Source: Blattabacterium cuenoti
Lineage (GTDB): Bacteria > Bacteroidota > Bacteroidia > Flavobacteriales > Blattabacteriaceae
Direction of reading: 5' to 3'
DNA: 64,000 bases
NCBI RefSeq assembly: GCF_014252435.1
Contig: NZ_CP059220.1
Location: 124,001 to 188,000, forward strand
Positions 39,096 to 48,067 of this stretch are shown here, one piece after another (position 1 is the stretch's first letter; the number at the start of each line of letters is the position of its first letter). The notes under the pieces were generated by a model. That model saw only the letters and a list, made by a program, of their open reading frames with translations. It ran no database searches and was not told the DNA's origin. The position numbers and the translations under genes are program-made.

Positions 39096-39950
39096 TTACT
39101 TGACATGTTTTTCTGCATGATAAGAAGATCTAACTAATGGACCACTTTCTACGTATAAAAAACCCATTTTTATTCCAATTTTCTTCAATTCATTAAATCG
39201 TTCTGGAACAATAAAAGAATGAACTGGATAATGATTTAAAGAAGGCTGTAAATATTGCCCAATTGTTAATATATCTACTCTAGATTTTTTAATGTCTTCC
39301 ATTGTTTCTATTATTTCATCATTTTTTTCTCCTAATCCTAACATGATGCCAGTTTTTGTACGAATGTGTTGATTTGTTTTTTTAATATAGTAAAGTACTT
39401 GAAGGCTTCGATCATATTTAGCTTGAACTCTAATTTTTTTTGTTAATCGAAGGACCGTTTCTATATTATGTGAAATCACTTCCGGTTTCATATTGATAAT
39501 TTGATCTATTATTTTTTCTTCACCTTTAAAATCAGGAATTAAAGTTTCTATTGTTATGGACGAATTCAATTTTCGTATTTGTTGGATCGTTTCTATCCAT
39601 ATAGAAACTCCCATATCTTGTAAATCATCTCGATTGACAGATGTTAATACGGCGTGTTTAATGTTCAGTAATTTGATTGATTTTGCAATTTTACCAGGTT
39701 CTTTCCGATCTAGTTTTTCAGGCTTTCCTGTTTTAACACCACAAAATCTACAAGATCTTGTACAAACATCGCCTAATATCATAAATGTAGCAACACCTTT
39801 TCCCCAACATTCTCCTAAATTAGGACAACTTGCACTTTGACAAATTGTATGTATTTTGTAATCATTGACTAATTGATGTAATTCATTATATTTTTTTCCT
39901 GATGGAAATTTTACTTTGATCCATATTGGTTTTTTTTTAATGATATTCAT
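39096..39950 (-). CDS. lipA: Lipoyl synthase
   Basis: This 284-aa radical SAM enzyme inserts two sulfurs into octanoyl groups on lipoyl domains. Both iron-sulfur clusters are supported: the auxiliary cluster cysteines C37, C42 and C48 (CQSASCPNLGEC) and the radical SAM C63, C67 and C70 (CTRSCRFC). A conserved C-terminal arginine-serine-serine-tyrosine segment (GPLVRSSYHAE) is present. It would serve 2-oxoacid dehydrogenases such as the E1 fusion at 58-60 kb. It converges on the helicase gene with a 1-bp gap. Confidence 0.97.
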   Translation of the reverse strand: MNIIKKKPIWIKVKFPSGKKYNELHQLVNDYKIHTICQSASCPNLGECWGKGVATFMILGDVCTRSCRFCGVKTGKPEKLDRKEPGKIAKSIKLLNIKHAVLTSVNRDDLQDMGVSIWIETIQQIRKLNSSITIETLIPDFKGEEKIIDQIINMKPEVISHNIETVLRLTKKIRVQAKYDRSLQVLYYIKKTNQHIRTKTGIMLGLGEKNDEIIETMEDIKKSRVDILTIGQYLQPSLNHYPVHSFIVPERFNELKKIGIKMGFLYVESGPLVRSSYHAEKHVK

Positions 39951-40078
39951 AATGATTTTTATTAATATTTCTTATTTTTTCTTATATTTCGATGATATAA
40001 TAATTAGTCTAAAAACAATTTATTCCTTAAATTAATAATAATTTTTTTACATTTTACTCTATTTTATTTTCATAAAAA

Positions 40079-41182
40079 ATGAAAATCACAGTAAAAGACA
40101 TAGTTTCTAACTTAGAAAGTTTTGCGCCCGTAGAATATGCAGAATTATACGATAATGTAGGTCTCATGACTGGTTCGTTATATCATACGGTTACAAACAT
40201 ATTAATTACTTTAGACCTAACAGAAGAAGTATTGATAGAATCGATAAATAAACGATGTAATCTGATTATATCTTTTCACCCTGTTATTTTTAAACCGATT
40301 AAAAACATAACAGGAAAAACTTTATACGAAAAGATTTTAATATATGCCATAAAAAATGATATATCCATTTATGTAATTCACACTAATTTAGATTCCATAT
40401 GGAATGGATCGGTTTCACATATATTTCAATTATTAGGTATTAAAAAGGAAAAAGTACTGATTCCAAAAAAAGGATATATTCAAAAGTTGAATACTTATGT
40501 ACCGATGAAATACGCAGAAAAAGTAAGAAAAGCTTTATTTAAAGCAGGAGCTGGAAATATATCGAATTATAGTCATTGCAGTTTTAATTTTGATGGAATT
40601 GGAAGCTACATGGGAAATGCCGTATCGAATCCTTCTTTTGGATATAAAAAAGTATTTCATATGGAAAAAGAAACTTGTATTGGGGTTATTTTTCCATCTC
40701 ACAAATTAAACATGATCAAACAAGCTCTTTTTCAAAGTCATCCTTATGAAGAAATTGCTTATGAAATATACAATATAGAAAATATTCATCCTTATTTAGG
40801 ATTAGGATTGATTGGAACTCTTGATAAAGAAATGAATGAAAATGATTTTCTTTTGTTTATAAAAGAAAAAATGGATTTACCTTTTATTCGACATTCTCCA
40901 TTCTTAAAAAAGAAAATAAATAGAATTTCTATAATAACTGGATCCGGTCGTTTTGGTATTGATCATGCTATAAAAGAAAATACACATTCCTTTATTTCTT
41001 CTGATTTAAAATATCATGATTTTTTTCGATCTGAAAACAAAATTTTGATCCTAGATATAGGACATTACGAGTCTGAAAAATTTAACAAAAAGTTAATCAA
41101 AATGTTTTTGAAAAAACATTTTGATTCCATTCTTATTCACGAATCAAAAATTAACACAAATCCAGTTAAATATTTTTTTTAA
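40079..41182 (+). CDS. Nif3-like dinuclear metal centre protein
   Basis: This 367-aa protein belongs to the Nif3/YqfO (NIF3, GTP cyclohydrolase 1 type 2 homologue) family of uncertain biochemical function. It is the long form with a PII/CutA-like insert (about 130-235, LNTYVPMKYAEKVRKAL ... HPYEEIAYEIY) inside the metal-binding domain. Metal ligands are suggested by H67 (FHPVIF), H101 and D105 (HTNLD) and C-terminal DIGHYESE. The usual HHP motif reads FHP here. It is followed 20 bp later by a coiled-coil gene; these two are neighbours in many Bacteroidetes, as I recall. Confidence 0.9.
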   Translation: MKITVKDIVSNLESFAPVEYAELYDNVGLMTGSLYHTVTNILITLDLTEEVLIESINKRCNLIISFHPVIFKPIKNITGKTLYEKILIYAIKNDISIYVIHTNLDSIWNGSVSHIFQLLGIKKEKVLIPKKGYIQKLNTYVPMKYAEKVRKALFKAGAGNISNYSHCSFNFDGIGSYMGNAVSNPSFGYKKVFHMEKETCIGVIFPSHKLNMIKQALFQSHPYEEIAYEIYNIENIHPYLGLGLIGTLDKEMNENDFLLFIKEKMDLPFIRHSPFLKKKINRISIITGSGRFGIDHAIKENTHSFISSDLKYHDFFRSENKILILDIGHYESEKFNKKLIKMFLKKHFDSILIHESKINTNPVKYFF

Positions 41183-41202
41183 ATAAAAATTATACAAAAT
41201 TT

Positions 41203-42000
41203 ATGTTCGATAACAAAGAAAATACGGAAGAATCTATATCGGATAAATTGAGAATGTTATATCAGATTCAATTATTAGATTCTAAGATGGATGAAATCAA
41301 AGAATTTCGTATGAATATTCCTATAGAATTAGAATATTTGAAAAAAGAATTAGACAAATTAAAACATATCATCAAAAAAATATTTGGAGAAATTGATCTT
41401 ATCAAGGAAGAAATCAATAAACAAAATAAAAAAATCAAAGTATCCAAAACATTGATTAAAAAATATGAAAAACAAATAAACAAAATCAAAAACAATAAAG
41501 AATTATTTTCTATCGAAAAAGAAATCGATTATCAAAAATTGGAAATTCAATTATCAAACAAAAAAATCACAATTTGTAACAAAAAAATTCAAAATAAAAA
41601 AAATATTCTAGAAAAAAAAAATAAAATATTAAAAGATCAAAAAAAATATTTTTTGCATAAAAAAAAAGAATTAGAAAAAACTTTATTAGAAAATGAAAAA
41701 GAACATAAAATTCTTTTAGATAAATATTTTTTTTCATGCAAAAAATTAGATAATAATTTGTTAAAAATATATCAAAAAATAAGAAGTAGAGTAAAAAATG
41801 GAATAGCTATTTCACCTGTACAAAGAGGAGCTCCATTAGGATCTTATTTGGCTATTACCCCTCAAAAATATTCTGAATTAATACAATGCAAAAAACTATT
41901 GATAGATGAACATAGTGGAAGAATATTAATAGATGAAAAAATAGCTGAAGAAGAAAGGAAAAAATTTGATGTATCAGGTCATAACAAAAATATCAAATAA
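41203..42000 (+). CDS. Coiled-coil protein of the CT398/zinc-ribbon family, cysteines lost
   Basis: This 265-aa protein is mostly a long, lysine-rich coiled-coil hairpin (about 15-195) followed by a C-terminal domain that aligns with the C4 zinc ribbon of CT398-like proteins. The ribbon cysteines are missing: the RGACGGC position reads RGAPLGS (P211, S214) and the CEHCGR position reads DEHSGR (D235, S238). The function of the family is not established; links to RNA metabolism or flagellar/secretion chaperones have been proposed for members elsewhere. It lies between the Nif3-like gene (20 bp) and the thioredoxin-like gene (8 bp). Confidence 0.75.
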   Translation: MFDNKENTEESISDKLRMLYQIQLLDSKMDEIKEFRMNIPIELEYLKKELDKLKHIIKKIFGEIDLIKEEINKQNKKIKVSKTLIKKYEKQINKIKNNKELFSIEKEIDYQKLEIQLSNKKITICNKKIQNKKNILEKKNKILKDQKKYFLHKKKELEKTLLENEKEHKILLDKYFFSCKKLDNNLLKIYQKIRSRVKNGIAISPVQRGAPLGSYLAITPQKYSELIQCKKLLIDEHSGRILIDEKIAEEERKKFDVSGHNKNIK

Positions 42001-42008
42001 TTTTGTAT

Positions 42009-42566
42009 ATGGTAAAAATCTATTCTTCAACAAATATCATAGTCCAAATGAAAAATTTTGAATTACTAGAAGTTAATTCAGGTATGATCAAAAATTTGAA
42101 TGAATTTTTTTCCAAAATAGCAAATGTCATCATGTTTATTTGTAATCATTGTCCATACGTAAAACATATTAACAAAGAATTAGTCAATTTATCCAATTTT
42201 TTTATTCCGAAAGGCATTTCTTTTATAGCAATTAATTCTAATGACATAAAACAATATCCAGAAGACTCACCTGAAAATATGAAAAAAACATCTATAAAAT
42301 TAGAATATCCTTTTCCATATTTTTTTGATGAAAAACAAGAAGCAGCAAAATATTTTGGAGCAAAATGTACTCCTGAATTTTTTGTTTTTTTAGGAAATGG
42401 AAAACTATGTTATCATGGACAATTAGATAATTCTAGACCAGGAAATCAAATTCCAACTACAGGACATGATGTAAAACATATCTTAAATAAGATTTTAACA
42501 AGAGAAAATATAAATGAAATCATAATCAAACCAAGTAGTGGATGTAATATTAAATGGAAACAATAA
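42009..42566 (+). CDS. Thioredoxin-like (AhpC/TSA family) protein
   Basis: This 185-aa thioredoxin-fold protein has a CNHCPYV active-site motif (C45, C48) and a later cysteine beside the expected cis-proline (AKCTPEFFVF). The motif and the KHINKEL helix fit the thioredoxin/peroxiredoxin-like family often annotated as redoxin-domain protein. No signal peptide is visible, so it is probably cytosolic. I start at the ATG at 42009; the TTG two codons earlier is less likely. The partner is unknown. Its end overlaps convergent nrnA by 17 nt. Confidence 0.85.
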   Translation: MVKIYSSTNIIVQMKNFELLEVNSGMIKNLNEFFSKIANVIMFICNHCPYVKHINKELVNLSNFFIPKGISFIAINSNDIKQYPEDSPENMKKTSIKLEYPFPYFFDEKQEAAKYFGAKCTPEFFVFLGNGKLCYHGQLDNSRPGNQIPTTGHDVKHILNKILTRENINEIIIKPSSGCNIKWKQ

Positions 42567-43557
42567 TATCCTTATGATGTTTCCTAATGATATTTACAAA
42601 ATATTGAATGGATTCACTCATATTTTTTTTTAATAAACCTCCTGCTGCATTTTTGTGCCCACCTCCATTAAAATATTTTCTAGAAAATAAATTGACATCA
42701 AAATCACCTTTTGAACGTAAAGATATTCTAATTGGATATTGTCTTTTTTCTTCGAAAAAGAAAACGGATAAAACCATATTTTCAATTCCTAATCCATAGT
42801 TCACTATATTTTCAACATATCCTTTTTTATAAGAACATAATCGAATATCTGACTCCTCTATATTTGTATAAACAGTTCGATATTTTTTCATGATTTTTAA
42901 TTTTTCTAAAGCGATAGATAACAATTTTAATCGATTCTCATGATATTTTTCTTGTAAATGTTCATGAATAAAACCGATATCAATTCCTTTTTCCATTAAT
43001 TTTCCTGCAATAAAATGTGCTTCTGCATTTACAGAAGGGTATCGAAAGTAACCAGTATCCGTTATTAATCCAACGTATAAACATGTTGCAATTTTTGCAT
43101 CTATTTTATCTAAATTATTCATATTTGATATCAATCGAAATACAAGTATGCTTGTAGACGAAGCATTGGAGTCATTCAACATAAAATCAAAAGACAATGG
43201 AAGAGGATGATGATCTATCAATATTTTTTTTGCCTTTGAAGATAAACAGATTTTTTCTAAGTGTTTTATTCTCGATAAATTGTTAAAATCTACAAAAAAA
43301 ATATAATCAGAATTCATTATTTTTTTTTCTATAAGATATTTTTTTGTATCAGAAAAAACAATAATTTCTGTAATCTCAGGTAACCAATCAAAATCATGAG
43401 AAAATTCTGTAGGGGATATCAAATCAACATCATGATTTAATGTTTTTAAATATAGGAACAAAGCCAAAGAAGATCCTAAGGCATCTCCATCTGGATTATT
43501 ATGTGTTAGTAATACTATTTTTTTTTTTTTTATCCCACTAATATGAAAATATATCAT
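42550..43557 (-). CDS. nrnA: NrnA-like DHH phosphoesterase (nanoRNase / pAp phosphatase)
   Basis: This 335-aa DHH-DHHA1 protein is predicted to degrade short oligoribonucleotides and dephosphorylate 3'-phosphoadenosine-5'-phosphate, using manganese. The metal motifs are NNPDGDALGS (D23, D25), D90 in FFVDFN, and DHH at 115-117 (LIDHHPLP). The DHHA1 substrate motif GGGHKNAAGG lies near the C-terminus. The length matches NrnA (about 310-340 aa). It ends inside the thioredoxin-like gene (17-nt overlap) and is 1 bp downstream of cca. Confidence 0.9.
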   Translation of the reverse strand: MIYFHISGIKKKKIVLLTHNNPDGDALGSSLALFLYLKTLNHDVDLISPTEFSHDFDWLPEITEIIVFSDTKKYLIEKKIMNSDYIFFVDFNNLSRIKHLEKICLSSKAKKILIDHHPLPLSFDFMLNDSNASSTSILVFRLISNMNNLDKIDAKIATCLYVGLITDTGYFRYPSVNAEAHFIAGKLMEKGIDIGFIHEHLQEKYHENRLKLLSIALEKLKIMKKYRTVYTNIEESDIRLCSYKKGYVENIVNYGLGIENMVLSVFFFEEKRQYPIRISLRSKGDFDVNLFSRKYFNGGGHKNAAGGLLKKNMSESIQYFVNIIRKHHKDIIVSI

Positions 43558-43558
43558 A

Positions 43559-45001
43559 TCAAAATTTTTTGTTTCTAGTTAATCCTAATTCTTTTCCTTT
43601 TTTTAACATGAGTAAATAAGCAGAATGATATTCATTAGGAATTTTTCCTTCTAATATAGAATCTTTAATATAATCTTTGATTATTCCTATTATTTGACTC
43701 GGATTAACATCGAAAACTTTCATAATATCATTCCCTGTTATAGGTGATTTCCAATTTATCATTCGATCTTTTTTCTCTATTTTTTTAATTTTTTTCATAA
43801 GAAATAAAAAATTTTTTTTATATTTTATTTTTTTTTCCAAATTATGAGTAGTAATATCTGCTATACATAATTTGATTAAATCATCTATATCATCTCCCAC
43901 ATCAAATAATAATCTACGTATAGCTGAATCACTAATATTTTCTTGTACTAATGTCATTGGCCTGAAACTATTTTTTACTATTTTTATGACATAATTCATA
44001 GAACGTCCTTTTGGTAATTTTAAACGTTCGAATATATTCGAAATCATTTGACTACCTACAAGCTCGTGAGAATGAAATGACCATCCTATTTTAGATGAAA
44101 ATTTTTTAGTATAAGTTTTTCCTATGTCATGAAGTAAAGCAGACCATCTCAACCACAAAGAATTATTTTTATCCATACTAATATTATCCACTACTTGTAG
44201 TGTGTGATCAAAGTTGTCTTTATGTATAAATCCGTTTCTTTCTTCTACTCCTTTTAATGAAATTAATTCTGGCAATATCAATGATAATAATCCGGTTTGA
44301 TATAGAAGATATAATCCAATAGAAGGCTGATTAGTTAATAAAATCTTATTGATCTCTTCTGTTATTCTTTCTTGAGAAAGGATATGTATTCTATGTCTAT
44401 TCTTTCGAATAGACTTAAAAGAATTTTTTTCAATACTAAATCGAAGTTGAGTGGAAAATCGAATAGCACGAATCATTCGTAATGGATCATCTGAAAATGT
44501 AATATCTGAATTTAGAGGAGTTTTTAATATTTTTTTTTTTATATCTAATAATCCATTAAATGGATCTATAAGATCACCATAATTTTTATAATTGAGACTA
44601 ATTGCTAAAGCATTAATTGTGAAATCTCTTCTATTTTGATCATCTTGTAATGATCCTGAATGGATCATTGGATTTCTACTTGAATAATGATAAGATTCTT
44701 TTCGAGAATTCACAATTTCTATCCTTTTATTATGATATTCTATCATAGCTGTTCCATATCGTTTAAATATTTTGACTTTCGGATAACATTTTCTGAAATG
44801 GAATATTTCCTCAGATATTGTTTCTACTAAACGAATAGATTCTCCTATGGTTAAAATATCAAAATCTTCCGATTTAATTTTTCCTAATAACAAATCTCGA
44901 ACATAGCCTCCTACTATATAACTATCTTGTTTGATTTGTTTGGAACAATCTCTTATAATTCGAAAAATTTCTTCTTGATGAAGATAATAAGCTAAATTCA
45001 T
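43559..45001 (-). CDS. cca: CCA tRNA nucleotidyltransferase family protein with HD domain
   Basis: This 480-aa class II nucleotidyltransferase is predicted to add or repair the CCA end of tRNAs. GGYVRDLLLG (31-40) and the catalytic acidic pair D46 and D48 (DFDI) form the polymerase site; RRDFTINALA follows, and an HD domain (HDIGKTY) lies in the C-terminal half. The one tRNA in the window does not encode CCA, so such an enzyme is needed. Poly(A) polymerase is the alternative in this family, but is less likely in Bacteroidetes. It is upstream of nrnA (1 bp). Confidence 0.9.
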   Translation of the reverse strand: MNLAYYLHQEEIFRIIRDCSKQIKQDSYIVGGYVRDLLLGKIKSEDFDILTIGESIRLVETISEEIFHFRKCYPKVKIFKRYGTAMIEYHNKRIEIVNSRKESYHYSSRNPMIHSGSLQDDQNRRDFTINALAISLNYKNYGDLIDPFNGLLDIKKKILKTPLNSDITFSDDPLRMIRAIRFSTQLRFSIEKNSFKSIRKNRHRIHILSQERITEEINKILLTNQPSIGLYLLYQTGLLSLILPELISLKGVEERNGFIHKDNFDHTLQVVDNISMDKNNSLWLRWSALLHDIGKTYTKKFSSKIGWSFHSHELVGSQMISNIFERLKLPKGRSMNYVIKIVKNSFRPMTLVQENISDSAIRRLLFDVGDDIDDLIKLCIADITTHNLEKKIKYKKNFLFLMKKIKKIEKKDRMINWKSPITGNDIMKVFDVNPSQIIGIIKDYIKDSILEGKIPNEYHSAYLLMLKKGKELGLTRNKKF

Positions 45002-45018
45002 GCAATTATTTACATAAA

Positions 45019-45600
45019 TTATGTACGAAATATTTTAATTCTATTTGATAGAATCTGTATAATTTGAGAATTTTTATGATGCGCTTTTTCTTTTCTTTTT
45101 AATTTTACAGCATAATCTATGTTAGATAAAATATAAGGTGCAATTTCGGAAAAAGATTTAGGAGTATTAAATCCTGATATATTAGCAGAAGTCGAAATAA
45201 TTGGTCTATTTAATTTTTGTATTAAACATTTACAAAATGGATCGTGTGTTAATCGAATAGCTAACGTATTTCCTTTATAAAAAAATTTGTCGAATATTCT
45301 TTTTTTTACTTGATATATTATCGTAATAGGTTTTTGATTTATTTGATCATTATATAAAATTAATTGTTGAGTAAATATGGATATTTTTTTTCCCAATAAT
45401 TCATACAAACGATCTATTTTATCCACTAAAATAATCATAGGTTTTGAAAAACTTCTATTTTTGATTCTATATATTTTTTTTACCGCATTTATATCAAATG
45501 CGTCACATCCTATACCCCAAACTGTATCCGTAGGATATAATATATTTTTTCCATTTTTTAAGAATTTCACACTTTGATCTACTTCATCTTGAAAACACAT
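45019..45600 (-). CDS. tsaC: Threonylcarbamoyl-AMP synthase (Sua5/YrdC family)
   Basis: This 193-aa protein makes threonylcarbamoyl-AMP for the t6A37 modification of ANN-decoding tRNAs. The YrdC fold is recognised from YPTDTVWGIGCDA, KIYRIKNRSFSKPM, LAIRLTHDP and the STSANISG motif near the C-terminus. It lacks the extra Sua5 domain, so it is the short TsaC/YrdC form. I start at the ATG at 45600; a TTG at 45615 would extend it by five residues. It sits between dapD and cca on the minus strand. Confidence 0.9.
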   Translation of the reverse strand: MCFQDEVDQSVKFLKNGKNILYPTDTVWGIGCDAFDINAVKKIYRIKNRSFSKPMIILVDKIDRLYELLGKKISIFTQQLILYNDQINQKPITIIYQVKKRIFDKFFYKGNTLAIRLTHDPFCKCLIQKLNRPIISTSANISGFNTPKSFSEIAPYILSNIDYAVKLKRKEKAHHKNSQIIQILSNRIKIFRT

Positions 45601-45616
45601 AAAAAAACTATTCAAT

Positions 45617-46453
45617 TTAAATCACAATATTATGAGTTCTTAAAGCATCATTTAAAGACGTTTTTTTATTTGTACTTTCTTTTCTTTTTCCTATGATCAT
45701 AGCGCATGGAGCATAATAAGTTCCTGCAGGAAATTTTTTTGGATAAGAACCGGGAATGACTACAGAATGTTCTGGTATAAATCCTTTTATTTCAATTGGA
45801 TGATCATCTTGAGTCACATCAAAAATCTTTGTAGAAGATGTTAATACGACATTTGCTCCTAATACGGAACCTTTTTTGATAATCACACCTTCAACTAAAA
45901 TGCATCTAGATCCAATAAAAACATCGTCCTCAATAATAACGGGATAAGATTGTAATGGTTCCAATACACCTCCAATTCCAACTCCACCACTTATATGAAC
46001 TCTTTCTCCAATTTGTGCACAACTTCCTACAGTAGCCCACGTGTCTACCATCGATTCTTTTCCTATATAAGCACCTATATTTACATAAGAAGGCATGAGT
46101 ATAACTCCGGGTGATATGTATGATCCATAACGAGCAACTGCATGAGGTACTACACGTATTCCTTTTTCTTCGAATTTATTTTTTACGGGAATTTTATCGT
46201 AAAATTCTAATGGTCCTATTTCCATTTTATTCATTTTTTGAACAGAAAAAAACATGATAATCGCTTGCTTTACCCATTCATTAATTATCCACCTGTTTTT
46301 CAAAAAACTACATACTCTAATTTTACCGGATTCTATCATATTAATAACATTAGTTATTAAATGTTTGATGTTTTTATCCGTTGACCATGTATTTTTTCTT
46401 TTCCAAGAATTTTCTACTTCTAATTGTAATTGTTTAATATTGTTATGATTCAC
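45617..46453 (-). CDS. dapD: Tetrahydrodipicolinate N-succinyltransferase
   Basis: This left-handed beta-helix acyltransferase of about 278 aa succinylates tetrahydrodipicolinate in lysine and diaminopimelate synthesis. SYVNIGAYIG, MVDTWATVGSCAQIG and HISGGVGIGGVLEPLQ are the hexapeptide-repeat core typical of DapD, and YYAPCAMIIGKR is near the end. No ATG lies near the expected N-terminus: candidates are GTG at 46453 and TTG at 46477, 46471 or 46459. I chose the GTG because it is closest to the family start. Confidence 0.93.
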   Translation of the reverse strand: MNHNNIKQLQLEVENSWKRKNTWSTDKNIKHLITNVINMIESGKIRVCSFLKNRWIINEWVKQAIIMFFSVQKMNKMEIGPLEFYDKIPVKNKFEEKGIRVVPHAVARYGSYISPGVILMPSYVNIGAYIGKESMVDTWATVGSCAQIGERVHISGGVGIGGVLEPLQSYPVIIEDDVFIGSRCILVEGVIIKKGSVLGANVVLTSSTKIFDVTQDDHPIEIKGFIPEHSVVIPGSYPKKFPAGTYYAPCAMIIGKRKESTNKKTSLNDALRTHNIVI

Positions 46454-46539
46454 TTTCAAAAAATTTATCAATAACAAAAATAAAAAAAAATGAGATAAAA
46501 AAATAAAGAAATGAAATATATTTTATATTTGTTACAAAT

Positions 46540-46971
46540 ATGGCAAAAATATTGGGTATAGACTACGGAAAAGTAATTACTGGATTATCTATTTCGGACG
46601 AAAAAAAAATATTTGCATTTGGATTAGAAGCTATTCCTACTAAAAATTTAATGAAATTTTTTAGTTTGTTTTTTTCTTCTGAAACAATAGAAAAAGTAAT
46701 TATTGGATTACCAAAAAAATGGAATAACCAACCAGAAATTTTAATAGAAAAATATATTCAGAAATTTATCTATAAATTTCGTATACAATATCCTAAAGTT
46801 CTTATAGAAAGATTAGATGAACGTTATACATCGAAAATAGCTTTTCATTCCATGATAGAATTAGGATTAAAGAAAAAAGTAAGAAGAAAAAAAACCATAT
46901 TAAATCAAATTAGCGCGATTCTTATCCTACAATCTTATCTTTCTCAACAAGAAAAATGTAAAAAAAATTAA
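46540..46971 (+). CDS. ruvX: RuvX/YqgF pre-16S rRNA nuclease family protein
   Basis: This 143-aa RNase H-fold protein is of the YqgF family, implicated in 16S rRNA 5'-end maturation and proposed as a Holliday junction resolvase. GIDYGKVITGLSISD (6-20) holds the first catalytic aspartate (D8), and VIIGLPKKWN and LDERYTSKIA are family motifs. The length matches E. coli YqgF (138 aa). It is divergent from dapD and lies 21 bp upstream of def. Confidence 0.9.
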   Translation: MAKILGIDYGKVITGLSISDEKKIFAFGLEAIPTKNLMKFFSLFFSSETIEKVIIGLPKKWNNQPEILIEKYIQKFIYKFRIQYPKVLIERLDERYTSKIAFHSMIELGLKKKVRRKKTILNQISAILILQSYLSQQEKCKKN

Positions 46972-46992
46972 TTTATATCATCATTATATTTT

Positions 46993-47529
46993 ATGATCTT
47001 ACCAATTATACTTTATGGAAATCCTATTTTAAGGAAAAAATGTTTGGATATTAATTTGAATGATTTTGAAAAAATAAAAATAAATCAATTGATAACAAAC
47101 ATGTTTGAAACTATGCATAAAGTAAAAGGTATAGGATTAGCGGCTCCACAAATTGGAAAAAGCATTCGACTTTTTATTGTTGAAACTCCATTCTTTACCG
47201 GTACAAAATTACTGTATTATAAAGAAGTTTTTTTAAACGCAAAAGTATTAAAAATTTATGGAAAAACATATCCATTTCACGAAGGATGTCTCAGTTTACC
47301 AGGAATTATCGAATATGTAACAAGAAAATCATATGTTTTAATCGAGTATTATGACAAAAATTGGAAAAAACAAAGAAAAAAATTTATGGGAATATGTGCT
47401 AGAGTTATATTACATGAATACGATCATATAGAAGGAAAACTATTTATCGATTATTTTTCTGATTCAAAAAAAAAACGAATAAGAAATAAATTTTTTTCTT
47501 TGAAAAAAAAGATTGTTAAAAATATATAA
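46993..47529 (+). CDS. def: Peptide deformylase
   Basis: This 178-aa metalloenzyme removes the formyl group from nascent proteins. The three motifs are intact: GIGLAAPQIG (46-55), EGCLSLPG with metal ligand C99, and HEYDHIEG with H141, E142 and H145. Residues between them are those of a type I/II deformylase. Its last 14 nt overlap the end of convergent rplT. Confidence 0.97.
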   Translation: MILPIILYGNPILRKKCLDINLNDFEKIKINQLITNMFETMHKVKGIGLAAPQIGKSIRLFIVETPFFTGTKLLYYKEVFLNAKVLKIYGKTYPFHEGCLSLPGIIEYVTRKSYVLIEYYDKNWKKQRKKFMGICARVILHEYDHIEGKLFIDYFSDSKKKRIRNKFFSLKKKIVKNI

Positions 47530-47863
47530 TATCAATAATCTGTTTTAATATATCGGTATTATTCATAGAAATATCGGATAAAAACTTTCTATTAATATTT
47601 ATTTTCGATTCAGCCAATTTTTTCATGAATTCCGAATATGATTTTCCATATTTACGAACACCAGAATTAATACGTGTAATCCAAAGAGATCGAAATTTCC
47701 TTTTTTTATTTTTTCTTCCTGAAAAAGAATATAACAAAGATTTTTCAACAGCATTCTTTGCTACTGTATATACTTTACTTCTTGATCCAAAGTAGCCTTT
47801 AGCCGATTTTAATATTTTTTTTCTTCTTCTTTTAGAAGAGACTGCATTCGTAGATCTTGGCAT
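47516..47863 (-). CDS. rplT: 50S ribosomal protein L20
   Basis: This 115-aa, highly basic protein binds 23S rRNA early in large-subunit assembly and in many bacteria represses its own operon. SKRRRKKILKSAKGYFGSRS and SLWITRINSGVRKYGKSYSE are unmistakable. It is the last gene of infC-rpmI-rplT, 4 bp after rpmI. The end overlaps def by 14 nt. I did not identify an L20 autoregulatory RNA fold. Confidence 0.98.
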   Translation of the reverse strand: MPRSTNAVSSKRRRKKILKSAKGYFGSRSKVYTVAKNAVEKSLLYSFSGRKNKKRKFRSLWITRINSGVRKYGKSYSEFMKKLAESKININRKFLSDISMNNTDILKQIIDIIYF

Positions 47864-47867
47864 GAAT

Positions 47868-48056
47868 TTATATTTGTTTTTTTATATTATTTATATCTGA
47901 CTTTTTCAAAATAGAATATTTAGAAAGATGGCGTTTTCTCCTTTTTGATTTTTTAGTCAGTAGATGATTTTTAAAAGCTTGCTTTCTTTTTATATATCCA
48001 TTCGATGTGATTCGAAACCTTTTTTTTGATCCTGATTTTGTCTTTAATTTAGGCAT
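47868..48056 (-). CDS. rpmI: 50S ribosomal protein L35
   Basis: This 62-aa basic protein of the large subunit starts [20 protein letters not shown] and keeps the [22 protein letters not shown] block, matching L35. It lies 11 bp downstream of infC and 4 bp upstream of rplT, the conserved bacterial order. Confidence 0.97.
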   Translation of the reverse strand: MPKLKTKSGSKKRFRITSNGYIKRKQAFKNHLLTKKSKRRKRHLSKYSILKKSDINNIKKQI

Positions 48057-48067
48057 AAAATTATCGA

